Origin: Carallia brachiata
Taxonomy: Eukaryota; Streptophyta; Magnoliopsida; Malpighiales; Rhizophoraceae
Direction: 5' to 3'
DNA: 64,000 nt
Assembly: GCA_021464245.1 (NCBI GenBank)
Contig: JADCRB010000037.1
Location: 62,001 to 126,000 of the forward strand
Shown: positions 44,032 through 55,589 of the stretch, piece by piece
Position numbering within the stretch: position 1 is the first letter of the stretch
Layout of the letters: every line of letters starts with the position of its first letter
Translations under genes and position numbers: made by a program
Notes under the pieces: generated by a model
Databases searched by the model: none
Told to the model about the DNA's origin: nothing
What the model saw: the letters and a program-made list of their open reading frames with translations, nothing else

Positions 44032-46452
44032 GACTTACCTAGATGCCCCTTATACACAGGAACACAGACAAGTAATTGATGCTGGCAGAAGACTCCATTG
44101 AAGTTGATTCCACGCAGAGTTCAGGAAGATGTCCCGGTATATGCTCCTAATCAACAACAAAATTGTTCCTTTTTTTTTTTTCTTACAGCTTATGCTGACC
44201 TGAAACTGCAGATAGAACTATCAAATGGTTTGTCAAGATTTCCTGATATTTATAACAGACTGACCTGATCTTTGGCACATAACATATGGGAGCTGGATGA
44301 TGTGATGACAACTTCTTTGCTAGGTAATTGCAGCAGGAGTTTGACTCAATGATTCATTAACTAGATTTGATAAAGTTTCATTAATTTTTGATTATCTTAT
44401 GCTGTGACAGTGGTGGTTATTTGATGCCTAAATTGTTGCTCTTCGGTGAGAATGCTTTGAAGTTGCCATCTAGTAGTAGCTTCCACTGTGATATAAATGT
44501 CCTTCTTGTTGTTTATTTTAGAACCAGCAAAACTTGGCTGCTTTGATACGTATTGAAGGTAATCTCCTCATGCTTTATGCTCCAGAGGAAGAGTAGCCCA
44601 GCTCCTTCCTTGACATCTCATGCAGCAAACATCCTTAAACTTGTGGAACAGTAAGAAAAGTTTTTATATCTTTCTTTGTCTGAGACATGACTTAGATTCA
44701 TCATTAACAAGCAAATTGAGTTTTCTGGATAATTTATCTGTACGGAGGATAGAAGTAGGGATATGTATTTGCATGCCACATATCTCATATTAGCTCATAT
44801 CATCTTTTTCTAGCTCCAGAGATCATAGTTCCTAGATGGCTCGATGTTTACCAGTGAATGATATTAAACATTGTGCTCCAGCTTCTAGTTTACTTTATAT
44901 TTGCATACAAATGCTGCATTTCTAATGAAGGGCTCCCAGTTGCTAATCCATGCAGGTAATGTAACAAACAAACATTTTATGCTTCAAAGGTTGAAATTAT
45001 TTGTCGCCTTAATGCTTGGACATTATTGCTGGCTAGAGCAAACCCTATTGGTTGACAGTATAATCTTAGTTTGCCTGTGGTTGACATTCTTTCACTTTTA
45101 ACCTACCTCATTGTCACGGTAAGTAATATGATTCACTAGCTATGCAAATGTGGCATCAAACATCGGTGTACATTATTTTAGGGCTCTGCTTTAGCTTATA
45201 AGTATCTATAGGAATGTGATGTCGCAGAAGTGAAAAGTTGCATAGATTTTTTTTTTCGTTCTTTTAATTTTAGCCATAATAGGTTACCACTGCTTGGATG
45301 AGGTACGATGGTAACACATGAAATAACATAATGGGTGTTTTCTGTTGCTAGAATAACTCTGATTATGGTTGTTTCTTATGTTTGATATGATGTACTTGAT
45401 CCTTGATTAAGTTGATGGGCAAAGACAGGGATCTTGCCAAGCATGTTGATCACATATCAGTTTTGTCTACTAGCAAAGTGCAAAACGTGATGCCACATAC
45501 CTTTCTACATTAGATTTAGATTCATATGTCAGCTATGTTTGTAAACATATTCACCCCAAGTTATGAGATAAGGCTGCAAACAGTTGACTAAGGTTATGTG
45601 AGAGGAAATTTTCCAAGAAGTAGCATAAAGGTGTGATTATAGTATGTTTCTTTTCATTGTTTAGCAAAATTAGTAGATCTCCTTCAACTTCTTTCTGCTT
45701 GTTCATTGCTTATTCTCACCGAAGGCACTAGAAAACTTTTTGCATGGTCTTTTGTACTTGTGCTCTGTCATCTTCATCTTTGACTTCGACTTCAAATTCT
45801 TTTCTCTAATTTATTAATTACATATTCTTTTGGTTTGTTGCATGAACTGATGATTTTGAGTGGTAACAACTGCAACTCCCTAGCAAATGGAACATCTGAT
45901 ACACCTTAATCAAACTCTGCCTCGGATATGTTTCTTTGAATCGGTTGGTATGGCTTTCTTTGTGTAACTACATCAGTGCAAATGGCTTGATCATATATTT
46001 GTCTAGGTTGTAGCTTCTTTTATTTCCGGCAATGTAGTTTGAGAAACAGATGTAGCAGCGGCATTTGGCTCTAGTTGCAATTTAACTACTAGAAATGGAT
46101 TAATCCATTGGTGATTTCCCAATGTATTTGTCCTTTTTTTTCTTGTTTTCCTTTCCAGATTGGACCAACTGGATCTGATGTCTTTGCCCTTCTTATGTCG
46201 TCTGATAGGATCTTATGTGACTGGAGTCTCTGCAAGTGAAAGGATGAGAAGGGAGAATCTTGTTCTAGCCACTCATAATAAATTTATGCAGAAGGTCCAA
46301 CTTGGGAGATCCTCAGTGCACTTGATGGAGGCATGTGAGTAGGAGCTTCTTGCTAGATGGCTATCTTATTTAGCAGAACCAAAGCTAAATGTGCTTAATT
46401 ATTTTCAGGTAGTTACTGGAGGAGCTGAAGAAGCAGAGCTCTAGAATTGAAG
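44032..46452 (+). pseudogene. MCM4: MCM4 pseudogene, block U2 (longest copy)
   Basis: Successive relics in gene order. 44032-44136: TYLDAP. 44212-44333: DIYNRLT, stop, SLAHNIWELDDV. 44432-44655: GENALKLPSSSSFHCDI. 44985-45116: RLNAWTLLLARANPIG, stop, QYNLSLPVVD; compare the family SLNARTSVLACANPSGSRYN. 45415-45460: D.Q..R.LAKH. 45862-45960: TTATP, stop, QMEHLIHLNQTLPRI; family TATPRQIESLIRLSEALARM. 46040-46085: TDVAAAF. 46158-46338: TGVSASERMRRENLV and MQKVQLG. 46410-46452: LLEELKKQSS. TGVSASERMRRE and LLEELKKQSS are C-terminal MCM4-specific features. The LESG/Walker B exon seen in U1 was not found here. Many in-frame stops; exon-intron layout retained. Confidence 0.9.
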
Positions 46453-46909
46453 GTAATGTTGATGAAAAAAGCACATAACTCGTACATTATTAACCCTCCT
46501 CAGTTTTTCTAATGTTGACCCTGATGCAACCCTCTCTCTTCTCTCTACTTTTCTTTTTAGCCCATATTATTCAGCTGACTGTCTTGATTACTGTGCATAT
46601 TTCTGTTTTTGTTGTTTCAGAGTTTCTTAAAGACATCACTTTTTTTGGTCGCCGATATGTCTACTTTTTCAAAATAAACTTCGACATTACAGTCTGCCTG
46701 AATTTGACCATGTCTTTGACAAATTTGAATTATGGAAGTCAAATTCATAATTTTCTGATGAGGGCTCTTTGCTATTTGTTTGCTCTTTGAATGAAAAGAT
46801 TAATAGAGAGAAAGCCTGCCTCTAACTATCAGGTGGCAAACTCAGCTACGCAAAGGGCCAGTTGTTTAACCCTAGTTTAACTTTGTTTGCCTGTTGTGCA
46901 CATGAAGCC

Positions 46910-49215
46910 TTTTTTCTTAGTGTCTATGTTCTAACATTAATCTGTTTTTTTGTTGGGTGTTGAGTTGTAAGAAAAAGAGACTCTCTATCTCTCTCTCATG
47001 CGCACACACACGTGTGTACCAAGTTCCTAACAGAGAATGGAGTTTAAAAAATTGGGGCAGAAGGCTATAAGGAAGAAGATGGCACTGCAACGGCTTAAAC
47101 TTCCAAGCAATTGACCCCCCGAGGACATTAAGGGAACCCAATTACTTGTGCGTGAAAGTTTCTGTACTTGTTGCTCTTGCAGCTTCAACTCTTTCTTAAT
47201 TCTTTGCATAAAATTGTTGGGTCAGGTTATTGATTACTTTATTATTATATGTATATTCGATCTGCCTTAGTTTATCATAGATGCTTGGTTCCTTTAGGGA
47301 ATTTGATTTGATATTGTGAAATGCCTAGTGACAATAAGAAACACACGAGAATGTATATTGGCTGCGTTAGATTCCAGTGTTGTTGCCTCACATTTTGATA
47401 AAAAGGTAATTGCTGAATGCTTATGCTATCTTTTTTCTGTCCATCTCTGTTATATTGCATCTGGTATAATAACAGCCTCTTTGTCTAGATTTCATGCGTT
47501 ACAGGAGCTTTAAATGGACACTAAGCTGGATACTGAAGGGCATAGGGACCTTTTTATTGGTTGTCAACGAAGCTTTCTAGATTGAGTGACTTTCTAATGT
47601 TTCTCATCCAGCTATCAATGCAAGGATTGTAAGTGCTTTCTAAAATCCTAGTGCATATGCACATTATGGGTCATTTTAATTTTTCTGTAATTTGGAATGA
47701 TCTTCTCAGGATATCAGATGCTTGAAAAAGAGCAAAAGCATGCATGGCTGACATTTTGTGTTCCTTGTTTCCCTTCTTGATTTGTAAGTCATGCTTTAGT
47801 GCCTAATTTTTTAGTGTGTAGATAACCATTTTAGATTGATTAGAGTCTAAGAGAGTTCCTGTAGATGTTGATATCTTGTTTATGTGCAGCTGTGTTATGT
47901 TGCTCTGAAGCATAATAACGGTCCCTTTGTCTAGATGAAGCAAGGCACTGAAGGGGGTAGGGACCTTTTTGATGGTCGTCAAGGAAAATTCCTGGATCTA
48001 GGGGCTTTCTAATGCTTCTCATCCAGCTATTATTGCAATGATGGTAAGTGCTTTCTAAACTCCTACCATATTATATGCATTATTGGTCATTTTAATTTGT
48101 CTGTAACCTCAAATTTTCTGCTCAGAATATCAAATGGTTGAAAAGGAGCAAAAGCATGCATTGCTGATATTTTGTGCTCCTTGAATTGTTCTTGATCTCA
48201 TTTTCAAACATGCTTTAGTGCCTGGTGTTTTTTTTGGATTCATGTGTTTTCTTAAAGCATGGTTTACATAGTGTACATGTTGTGTAACTGTTTCCCTTGT
48301 TGTCTTGGTTCTAACATTAGCTCTCTTTCTTTTTTTTTTTGTTGGATGTTTGAGTTGTTCCTCGCTGCTCCTTGTCCTCCCCCCCCCCCCTTCTCTCTCT
48401 CTCTCTCTTTTTCTTGATGTTTGAGTTTCTGCCTGTGTGTCTTCTAAAGATAGCTTACTTACTGGTTTCTTTTTTGTCTATGAGCAGTGGTGTAAAATAT
48501 GAACTTTTTCCGTTCTCCATTTGTGCTTGGAACAGCATACATCGGTAACTTGATCAATGCTTGACTGCAGATATTAGGACTGCAACAAACAATAAAGTTC
48601 CTCTTTAATGCTCATTTCAGAACTCGGTGACATTCTGCATTGAAACAAGTATCAACGCTGTTATTCTAAAGGTGCATAAGGATTACGTCCCCGTTGTATG
48701 GAGGTTGGTGAATTTTTACCCTAAAGTTCCATTTATATAATGAAATTTTTAATTTGGTTTTTGGATGCTTCATTTCAAAAATCATTTACAGTTTAACTTG
48801 CAAATGTCTTGATTGTTGCTTTACTTCTGCTATTTCTACTTAACTTTCCTGTCGTTGTTGGGTCATCTGAACTCAAACAAATTGGATTTTTGGACTTTTT
48901 TTTGCCTTTAATACTTGGGTAGTATGCTGATTTTAACTGAGATGAAATATTGAAAATAGGTCATATAGATTTCTCCCCTCATAATTTTCTTACATGCTCT
49001 TATCTTTTGTTGGTTGATGTAAGTCCTTTGGAAAGGTATGTTGAGAAGCTTGTTTATGTTAGGAAAAAAGAAAGAGGCTATTCGTAACGAATGCAGGTCT
49101 CGGTGTGTTTGATGGCTTCAATTGCTTTACTTTAAGATTGTGAACTCAGGGCAGTGGCTGCTACCGTCCATCTATATAAGATTCATTTTAGATGCTTGTT
49201 AAAGCTTTTTCTTTC
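46910..49215 (+). repeat. Duplicated block U3, partner of 31740-34065
   Basis: Collinear with U0 in direct orientation. It contains an internal tandem duplication (47480-47770 and 47927-48190), poly-C at 48380-48390 and CT repeats. The exon-like GATGGCACTGCAACGGCTTAAACTTCC at about 47080 recurs at 31925, 38600, 51650 and 53195 with changes. Confidence 0.8.
47480..48190 (+). repeat. Local tandem duplication in block U3
   Basis: Two copies of about 270-290 bp, 447 bp apart: TCTTTGTCTAGAT; ACTGAAGGG..TAGGGACCTTTTT; TCTCATCCAGCTAT; TAAGTGCTTTCTAAA; GGAGCAAAAGCATGCAT; TTTTGTG(T/C)TCCTTG. U0 has one copy (32330-32575), so the duplication arose after the blocks diverged. Confidence 0.8.
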
Positions 49216-49434
49216 CCAACTGTACACGTGTGTTTAGCGAAATTATTAGATCCTCCTTAACAACTTTTTGCTTGGTTCATTTTCCCCGTGGCTTATTCTC
49301 TCCCAAGGCATTAGAAAACTCTTTGCGTTGCATGGTCTTTTGTGTTTTTGCAGTTCTGTAATCTTGTTCTTCACTTTGACTTCTTTTCTCTAACTCATCA
49401 ATTTCATATTCTTTTGGTATGACGAACGAACTGA

Positions 49435-49500
49435 TGATCTTGAGAGGTAATAACTACAATAGCCAGGCACATAGAAAGTCTGATTAGCAGTCTCAAAGAA
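49435..49500 (+). pseudogene. MCM4: MCM4 pseudo-exon, block U3
   Basis: VITTIARHIESLISSLKEKG aligns with the family VITATPRQIESLIRLSEALA. The preceding intron (49245-49430) matches the one before the equivalent exon in U2 (45665-45860), so both were copied from the same genomic MCM4 locus. Confidence 0.75.
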
Positions 49501-49599
49501 AAGGGTGCTATTGCGGTGATTTTCTCTCTCTGGTGTAGGAGTTAAAACCAGAACAACAAGGTTTGGTAATAGCTCGTTTAATTGATTTTTGGTTTGCAA

Positions 49600-49602
<3 letters not shown>

Positions 49603-49632
<30 letters not shown>
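49603..49632 (+). repeat. TG microsatellite
   Basis: About 15 uninterrupted TG units. Further TG/AC tracts are at 57243-57265 and 57439-57459. Confidence 0.95.
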
Positions 49633-49634
<2 letters not shown>

Positions 49635-50209
49635 AATTTCTTTTATGCTGTGATGCACCCCAATAATTACACTTTTTTTTGTTTTCCAGATTTCCTGACA
49701 GAACTGCACTACATTGCTACACATATGGTTTTGTGCGGGTTTTGTGTCCGGACCAGTAGAAGTGTAACTTTGATTATGCCACATCATCGCCTATGGACTA
49801 TGATTAGGTGAGTCCCAGCGTTTTCTTATCCATTATTTTGTTTTTTTTTGCCCATCAATATGCTCGATTAGATCTCAAATTTTGAACTACAACTTGAAAG
49901 CCATCTCTGAAATCTCTGAATTGAGGCCTAACTATGCATCAATTGTCATAATTGGGTCATTTAAGTTAGATCCACGCTTAATTTCTATTTAACCAGTCAA
50001 TCAGCTTAATCCATAACTCGAACCTTAGCCAAAGAGATTTGTGAGATTTTATTTCAAAGGCCATAGAGGCCCGACCGTCTATGTATAAGATATATGAAAA
50101 TAAAATTGAGATTATTTATGTAAATTCAAGGATGAGAATAGATATAAATTCATATAAATCCTAAATAGAAAAGGAAAAGGATAGTTGTGTTTTATTTTAT
50201 TCTATCGCT

Positions 50210-50440
50210 ATACTAATCCTGTTATGATATAGATGACTGTCAATTTTAATTATTTGTTTTTTTTTTAATTTTATTTACCTTTCAATTTCAAACATAATAA
50301 AACGGTCACAAAACGCCCTTGAAGGCAATCCTCCCACAGTGCGGATTTGTATATTATTTTAATTTAAAAATAAGGTGATTAAATAACGGCTATATAAACT
50401 AACGCCCCGCCTTCAGTTTCAGATCAACTCAGTAGCTTTC
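50210..50440 (+). promoter_or_regulatory. Array promoter copy 4 (block U4)
   Basis: TAATCCTGTTATGATATAGATGACTGTCAA (50215), ACGGTCACAAAACGCCCTTGAAGGCAATCC (50302-50332), TATATAAA at 50391-50398, then GATCAACTCAGTAGC. The CACAAAACG..TTGAAGGCAATCCTCCCACA box is the most conserved non-TATA element among copies and may be a shared cis-element. Confidence 0.7.
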
Positions 50441-51009
50441 CATTTTTCCCTCTAATTAATTTAACTTTGTCTATTTCCCTCCTTTCCTCCTCCCTCCTCT
50501 CTCTTTCTCTCTCTCTCTCTCTGATATCCTCCTTGGCCAGTTTCTTTGTCCAAGATCGATCCTCTCTTTTCAAGTATCTTCTTTTTTCCTTTTCTATAAT
50601 TGTTATTCCAATTGATTCCCCCTTAATAGTCTTCTCTAAATACTATCACCAAGATTCTGCGCTTGTCATACCTGTTTTATCTAACGGTAATTCTCATATT
50701 TTGTTTACGTTTGTTTCGTTCTTTTGTCTGTTTACTTATTTGAATTTTGTATGATTCTTTATAGAAATTTTTTCCGCCTATTGATAATTCTTTATTCTTT
50801 TTTTTTTTCGGCGCAACGGAAACTGCATAATTGCATCCCTAACGCGTTGGGACTTGAAGACCCATGGCCAAGATGTCGTGCTTTGAAGACACATAGCAAG
50901 CGGAGTACGAAAGTTGGGTATTTCTTGTTTGTTTTTTTTTTTTTTAATTTCTACCTATCCCAGTTTATAATCTTCTTTTTTTTTTTTCTTTTGTGTTTTG
51001 GGGATGCCT

Positions 51010-51150
51010 TGAATTAGCCAAGGGGCGCTAACTTTCATGGTGATATCAATTGTCCTTCTTGTTGGTTTTTCTAGAAACAACGAGTTGCCGCTCCATTTAC
51101 CAACGCAATCTCCTTGTGCTAGTTATGCAGCGAAACAGGTAGAACAGTAA
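51010..51150 (+). pseudogene. MCM4: MCM4 pseudo-exon (Walker A region), block U4
   Basis: Paralogue of 37995-38135: GATGCCTTGAATTAGCC..GG, CATGGTGATATCAATTGTCC, GAACAG|TAAG. In the aligned frame only GDIN and scattered residues survive. Confidence 0.55.
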
Positions 51151-52344
51151 GAAAAGTAGTTTTTTTTTTTCTCCTTCTCTTTCAACTCAATTATACATTG
51201 AGTCAATCTTCCCGATATTGTTTTCTTTTCATTCTTCTTTCTGTCTACTAGCCTGTGTTCTTCTTTATGATTCTTTGTGGATTTCTTTTTTATTTGTGTT
51301 TTTTTTTGTTGTCGTAAGGGGACATCTGTAACCACAATGTAATCTTGGTGGCAGAAAGAAATGGATGCGCTGGGTCTTGAAGATCTAGCCGCTGACGGGC
51401 TTTTCACCACTTGACAATAGTGGCCAAGATTTGAAGAAAGAGAGCGACAGGCGTGAATTGTGGAATTCTGGCCTCACTTCCTGATTCGTTTAAGAATATT
51501 CTGACAACGATGGTGCAGTGATTGGTCTTTAACCTAACAAATAATTTAATTTCTATCTTTGCCCTTTGTTGCTTTCACATTATAGTTTGTCATCATTTTT
51601 CAATTTGCCTTTTGAAAGAAAATACCTGGAGGCAAAACCAATAGGGAAAGAGACGACAATGTAATCGTGAAAACTTCAAAAGCAGTCGACCCACCTGAAG
51701 ACATTGAGGCGAGCCCATTACTTGTGCATGAAAGTTCTTGTAGTTGTTAAATCTGTTGCTTCATTTGTTTCTTGGTTCTTTACATAAAATTGTGGCCTAA
51801 GGCGAATGATTACTTTATTATTTTCTTGATAACAGCATATAACTCATATATCATTCAGTCTCCCCCTCATCAGTTTGTATAATGTTGATGCTGATCTCTC
51901 TCTCTCCCTTTCTTTTTGGCCCCTTTTTTCCTAAGGATCTGGATTACAAGGCTGGTGTTTAAACCCTGTTGGCATTACAGGAGGCAAGTTTGACTTTGCT
52001 TGCATATTTTGTGCATGTGAAGCCTTTTTCCTTGTTGTCTATGTTCTAACGTTTGTTCTCTGTTCTTTTTTGTGATTTTTTGGGAAGGGGCTGTTTGAGT
52101 TGTGAAGAAGAGAATGGGGCTTACAAAATTGGGAGGCTGGAGCCAAACAGGAATGAGATAGCAATGCAAAACCTGGCACTTGAAAAATAGCTGGACCTAC
52201 CTCTACCTCAAGTCTATGAGGTAAACCAATTGCTGGGGCATGAAAAGTCCTTGGAAATGTTATTTCAACTGCTTCTTGCTTTGGATAAAATTGTTAGTCT
52301 GGGTGAGTGGTTACATTGTAATTGACATCGTATCTTCAATCTGC

Positions 52345-52355
52345 CTTAGGTCTCT
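52345..52355 (+). other. Empty site paralogous to the TRIM insertion
   Basis: CTGCCTTAGGTCTCTTTTTAGATAC carries a single AGGTC (52348-52352) where block U1 has AGGTC-TRIM-AGGTC, followed by similar sequence (CATCTAAGATACCTTTTG). This confirms the element's borders and shows that it inserted after the block duplication. Confidence 0.9.
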
Positions 52356-52490
52356 TTTTAGATACTTTTTGCTTTTTATCTTAGATGCTTTGCTTTCTTT
52401 GTGGAATTTCATTTAATATTGTGACATGCCTTAGCGACAATTAGAAAGACAGAACCACTATAGTTTGGTTTACCTTCTCATCTTGATTGC

Positions 52491-52935
52491 AGACTTGCAC
52501 AGATATCCTTCATACACGGGAAACGAACAGGTGACAGATGCTGACAGAAGGCCCCATTGAAATTGATACTGGCTCACAGAGAATTGAGGTAACAATGGAA
52601 GCCTGCCAATTTGTAAACCCCATTCCTCCCTTAGTGAACTTCTTTACAGGTAATTGCAAAAGTTTGACCCAGTGATTCATTGAATAGCTTCGATAAAATT
52701 TCATTGGTTTTTTATTATCTTATCCTGTGACCGTAGTGGTTGTTTGCTGCCCCAATTTTAGCTCTTTGGTGGGAATGCCTTGAATTTCCCATCTGGTGCT
52801 ACCTTCCATGTTGATATATTAAAATCCGAACTAGCAAGACTTGGCTGCTCCTTTTCTCAAGCGAGGAATCTCCTCATGCTATATGCATCAGTGGGAGAGT
52901 AGCTCAGCTTTTAACTTGACAGCTTATGTAGCAAA
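52491..52935 (+). pseudogene. MCM4: MCM4 pseudo-exons, block U4
   Basis: 52491-52590 corresponds to 41092-41195 (CTTCATACACGGGAAACGAACAGGTGACAGATGCTGACAGAAGGCCCC). 52765-52935 corresponds to the GGNALKL/GDI exon (FGGNALNFPSGATFH), followed by ILKSELARLGC as in U1. Numerous shifts and stops. The LESG/Walker B exon and the C-terminal exons were not found in this block. Confidence 0.75.
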
Positions 52936-52999
52936 TATTTTTTTTTGCACAGTATGTAGCAAATATCTTAAAACAGCAATGTACAAGGCCGGGTAGACA

Positions 53000-53550
53000 A
53001 GTTTTGCATTGTTCATTTATCGTGCATTGAAGCTTTTCTCTTCTTGTTTATATTCTAATATTATTCCTCTGTCTTTTTTGGGTGTTTGAGTTTAAGAAAT
53101 TCTTTCTCTCTCTCATGCCCATGTGGATCCCCTGTTAACAAACAATGGGGTTTACAAAATTGAGGGGCAAAGCCAATATAGAAGGAGATGACACTGTAAT
53201 TGCTGAACCTTCAAAAGCAATTGACCCACCTGAGATTAAGGTAAACTAATTACTTGTGTGTGAAAGTTCTTGTCGTTATCACTTGTGTATCTTCAACTGT
53301 TTCTTGATTCTTTCCATAACATTGTGAGCCCAAATGTGTGATCGGTTTATTATTTATATTTCTTCAATCTGCCTTGGGTTCATTGTAGGTGCTAGTTTCT
53401 TGTAGGGAATTTCATTTGATATTGTGAAATGCCTTGGTGACAATAAGAAACACTTAAGAATGTGCATCGACAGTTTTAGTTCTTGGGTTGTTGCGTCCTA
53501 GGTTGATAAAAGGTAATTGGTTATCTGTCCATTTCTGTTATATTGCTTTC
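53000..53550 (+). repeat. Duplicated block U5, 5' part
   Basis: Another copy of the series seen at 31740, 38990, 46910 and 52000: GAAGCTTTTCTCTTCTTG...TATTCTAATATT, a CTCTCTCATG stretch, AATGGGGTTTACAAAATTGAGGGGC, GATGACACTGTAATTGCTGAACC, then GATATTGTGAAATGCCTTGGTGACAATAAGAAACAC (53428). The frame DTVIAEPSKAIDPPEIK (53193-53240) is the cleanest reading of this recurring exon. Confidence 0.7.
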
Positions 53551-53785
53551 AGGCATAATTATGGTCTCTTTATATTGCTTCCAGACATGAGAATTTCCAG
53601 CTCTCAATCATAATATTAGTCTCTTGTCTTGATTAAACTCTAGGTGCCAAAGAGCATAAGACCTTTTCCCCTTGCTTTTTTATCCTCTGTGAATTTATAG
53701 TCTGCATTTGTTATTATATGTTCCTCACATCATTCCATGGGTTTTATTGAAAATTTTTTATACGAATCTCTCTTAATTAACTGCA

Positions 53786-54030
53786 GATGGGGAAGGTAGA
53801 CAACATATTTTGGCTTTTCTATCAGACCTATTGCGTGAGGCAGAGGTTTTTTTTTTACATTAACTCTGCAACGATCAGGCTTTAATTAGCCGGATCATAG
53901 ACAATGATTACTCACTTCTTTGTTCATAGTACCATACTATATTTTCTGGATGCAGGTCTGTGGGCTAACCAGCATCAAGGTATGGAACCTTGTGGAGCAT
54001 TTGGTCACTGAACACATTGGAACAGGTGTT
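53786..54030 (+). CDS. Exon-like open segments of unknown gene
   Basis: Two segments with good borders. CTGCAG|ATGGGGAAGG... reads DGEGRQHILAFLSDLLREAE up to a GT at about 53847. GGATGCAG|GTCTGTGGG... reads VCGLTSIKVWNLVEHLVTEH, then IGTG|GTGTTT at about 54025. Plausible coding composition, no family recognised. They may be exons of a gene continuing to 55517, or relics. Confidence 0.3.
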
Positions 54031-55406
54031 TGTTTTCAGTTTTTTTTTTCTTCTCTCTTTGTTTTTTTGTTGATTCATTACTTCATTGTTTTCAGCTTAG
54101 ATTCCTCTGCGGTAAGTGACTGATACTTCCTTAGTGTCCTGATGGTTGTCTCTTTTACAGTAATTATTATCTTAGTTTATTGATATCCTGCATTTGATTT
54201 GATGCACTCAATATTTATGATGAATATTTTATGCCTATAGTGCTATTCCTCCATTGGTTTCTTGAATACTGTCACATATTGGGCAAGTGTTAAAAAAAGT
54301 GCCATTGCAGGACTAATTGAACATGTTGTCTTTTAGTTTTTCAATAGAAATTTAACTTTCTAATGCCTTTTGGTTGTGATGATAACCACTCCAGCAGACT
54401 GATCGGTGGCTGGATCTTTAGATTTGGTGATATTAGTCTCCCGACAAGAAGGTTATTGGTATCACCTTACAATGACAAACATGCATGTCAAATTTCTTCA
54501 ATAACAAAAGTGTCGTGCTGACCCATCTCTTTGAAATGTTTGCATTGTCCTGCACCCATTATTGATTAACCTTCCACCTTTTTTTTCTTCCTATTTTTGC
54601 TTTATTGTTATAGTTTGGTTCAATTGGTTACTTTTTCAAGTGAACGTTTTCAAGCATTTGCATTTTTCGTGCTAGTTTTGTGCTGTTGTGCTCCTGTGTT
54701 GATAGGGTACTCATTATTTCTGCTTGATTCTTAGCTTCAAAGCATGTTGTCTTATAATCTTTTATTTTTATTTATTTTTATCTTTTTGGTTATATTGATG
54801 TTCTATATTTCTTCTTGGATTCATGATTTATAAGAAAATCCAATTTATAACTAAGGTGAAAATACTTTTCTCCTCTCAACATCCTGATTAGGTGCAGGGA
54901 GATTCAAGGGGCCTGTCAAATTAAGGGACAGCCTTGTCTTTGGCGTTGTTGCTTATTGTCAAGGCATTTCGAGTTGGGAAAGTTGATTTGCAGTGCCATC
55001 CAACTAAGGCTCATTTGTACCATTAAGCTCTAAATAGGCACTCTTTCAACTTTCTTCCATGAGCTTATCTTTGCTTATACACTCTTCTGCGGGGATAACT
55101 ACTCTCTCAAAAGCAAACTTGGGTCCTAGATGCAGATAGTGGTGCCGCTTCCTGTAAAGGTACTCTGATATTGAATTTGTGATAAAGAATTATGTGAACA
55201 GAAAACCCTTCTGAATGTTTGTTAAATGAGGAAAACCTGGTCATGGATTGTGTTGCAAGGCTTGCCTGTGAATGCTGGAAGTGTTAGTTTATATAATTGA
55301 AATTCAAGAGCGAAAATGCTACTTGAGTTGGCTATCATTCAGTTCTTTTCTTTTTATGGTGTCTTAGTTTTGGAGATGCAACTTAAACCTTGAATGAATT
55401 TTTGCA

Positions 55407-55518
55407 GCTGAGTGATCGAGAAGTAATGCAGGAAGAGGATATGGAATTTAATAAAAACCATCCTCTACCATACTGTTACATCATTTGGCAGAACCACATG
55501 CCCAACTCAAGACAATGA
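55407..55518 (+). CDS. Possible terminal exon of unknown gene
   Basis: After the acceptor TTTTTGCAG: LSDREVMQEEDMEFNKNHPL, PYCYIIWQNHMPNSRQ, TGA at 55516-55518. Charged, with no recognisable domain. Position suggests it ends the exon chain starting near 53.8 kb; this is inference. Confidence 0.3.
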
Positions 55519-55589
55519 CCAATGAAGGCTTTTAGTAAAGTTTGTAAGGATGAACTAAATTTATTTTCTTCTCATTCACTTTTTTATTT

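Noticed and set aside
41092..46452. A functional MCM4 gene
   Set aside because: In-frame stops (for example after NI in 41264-41380, and after ANPIG in 44985-45116), missing Walker A residues and exon losses; no N-terminal half was found.
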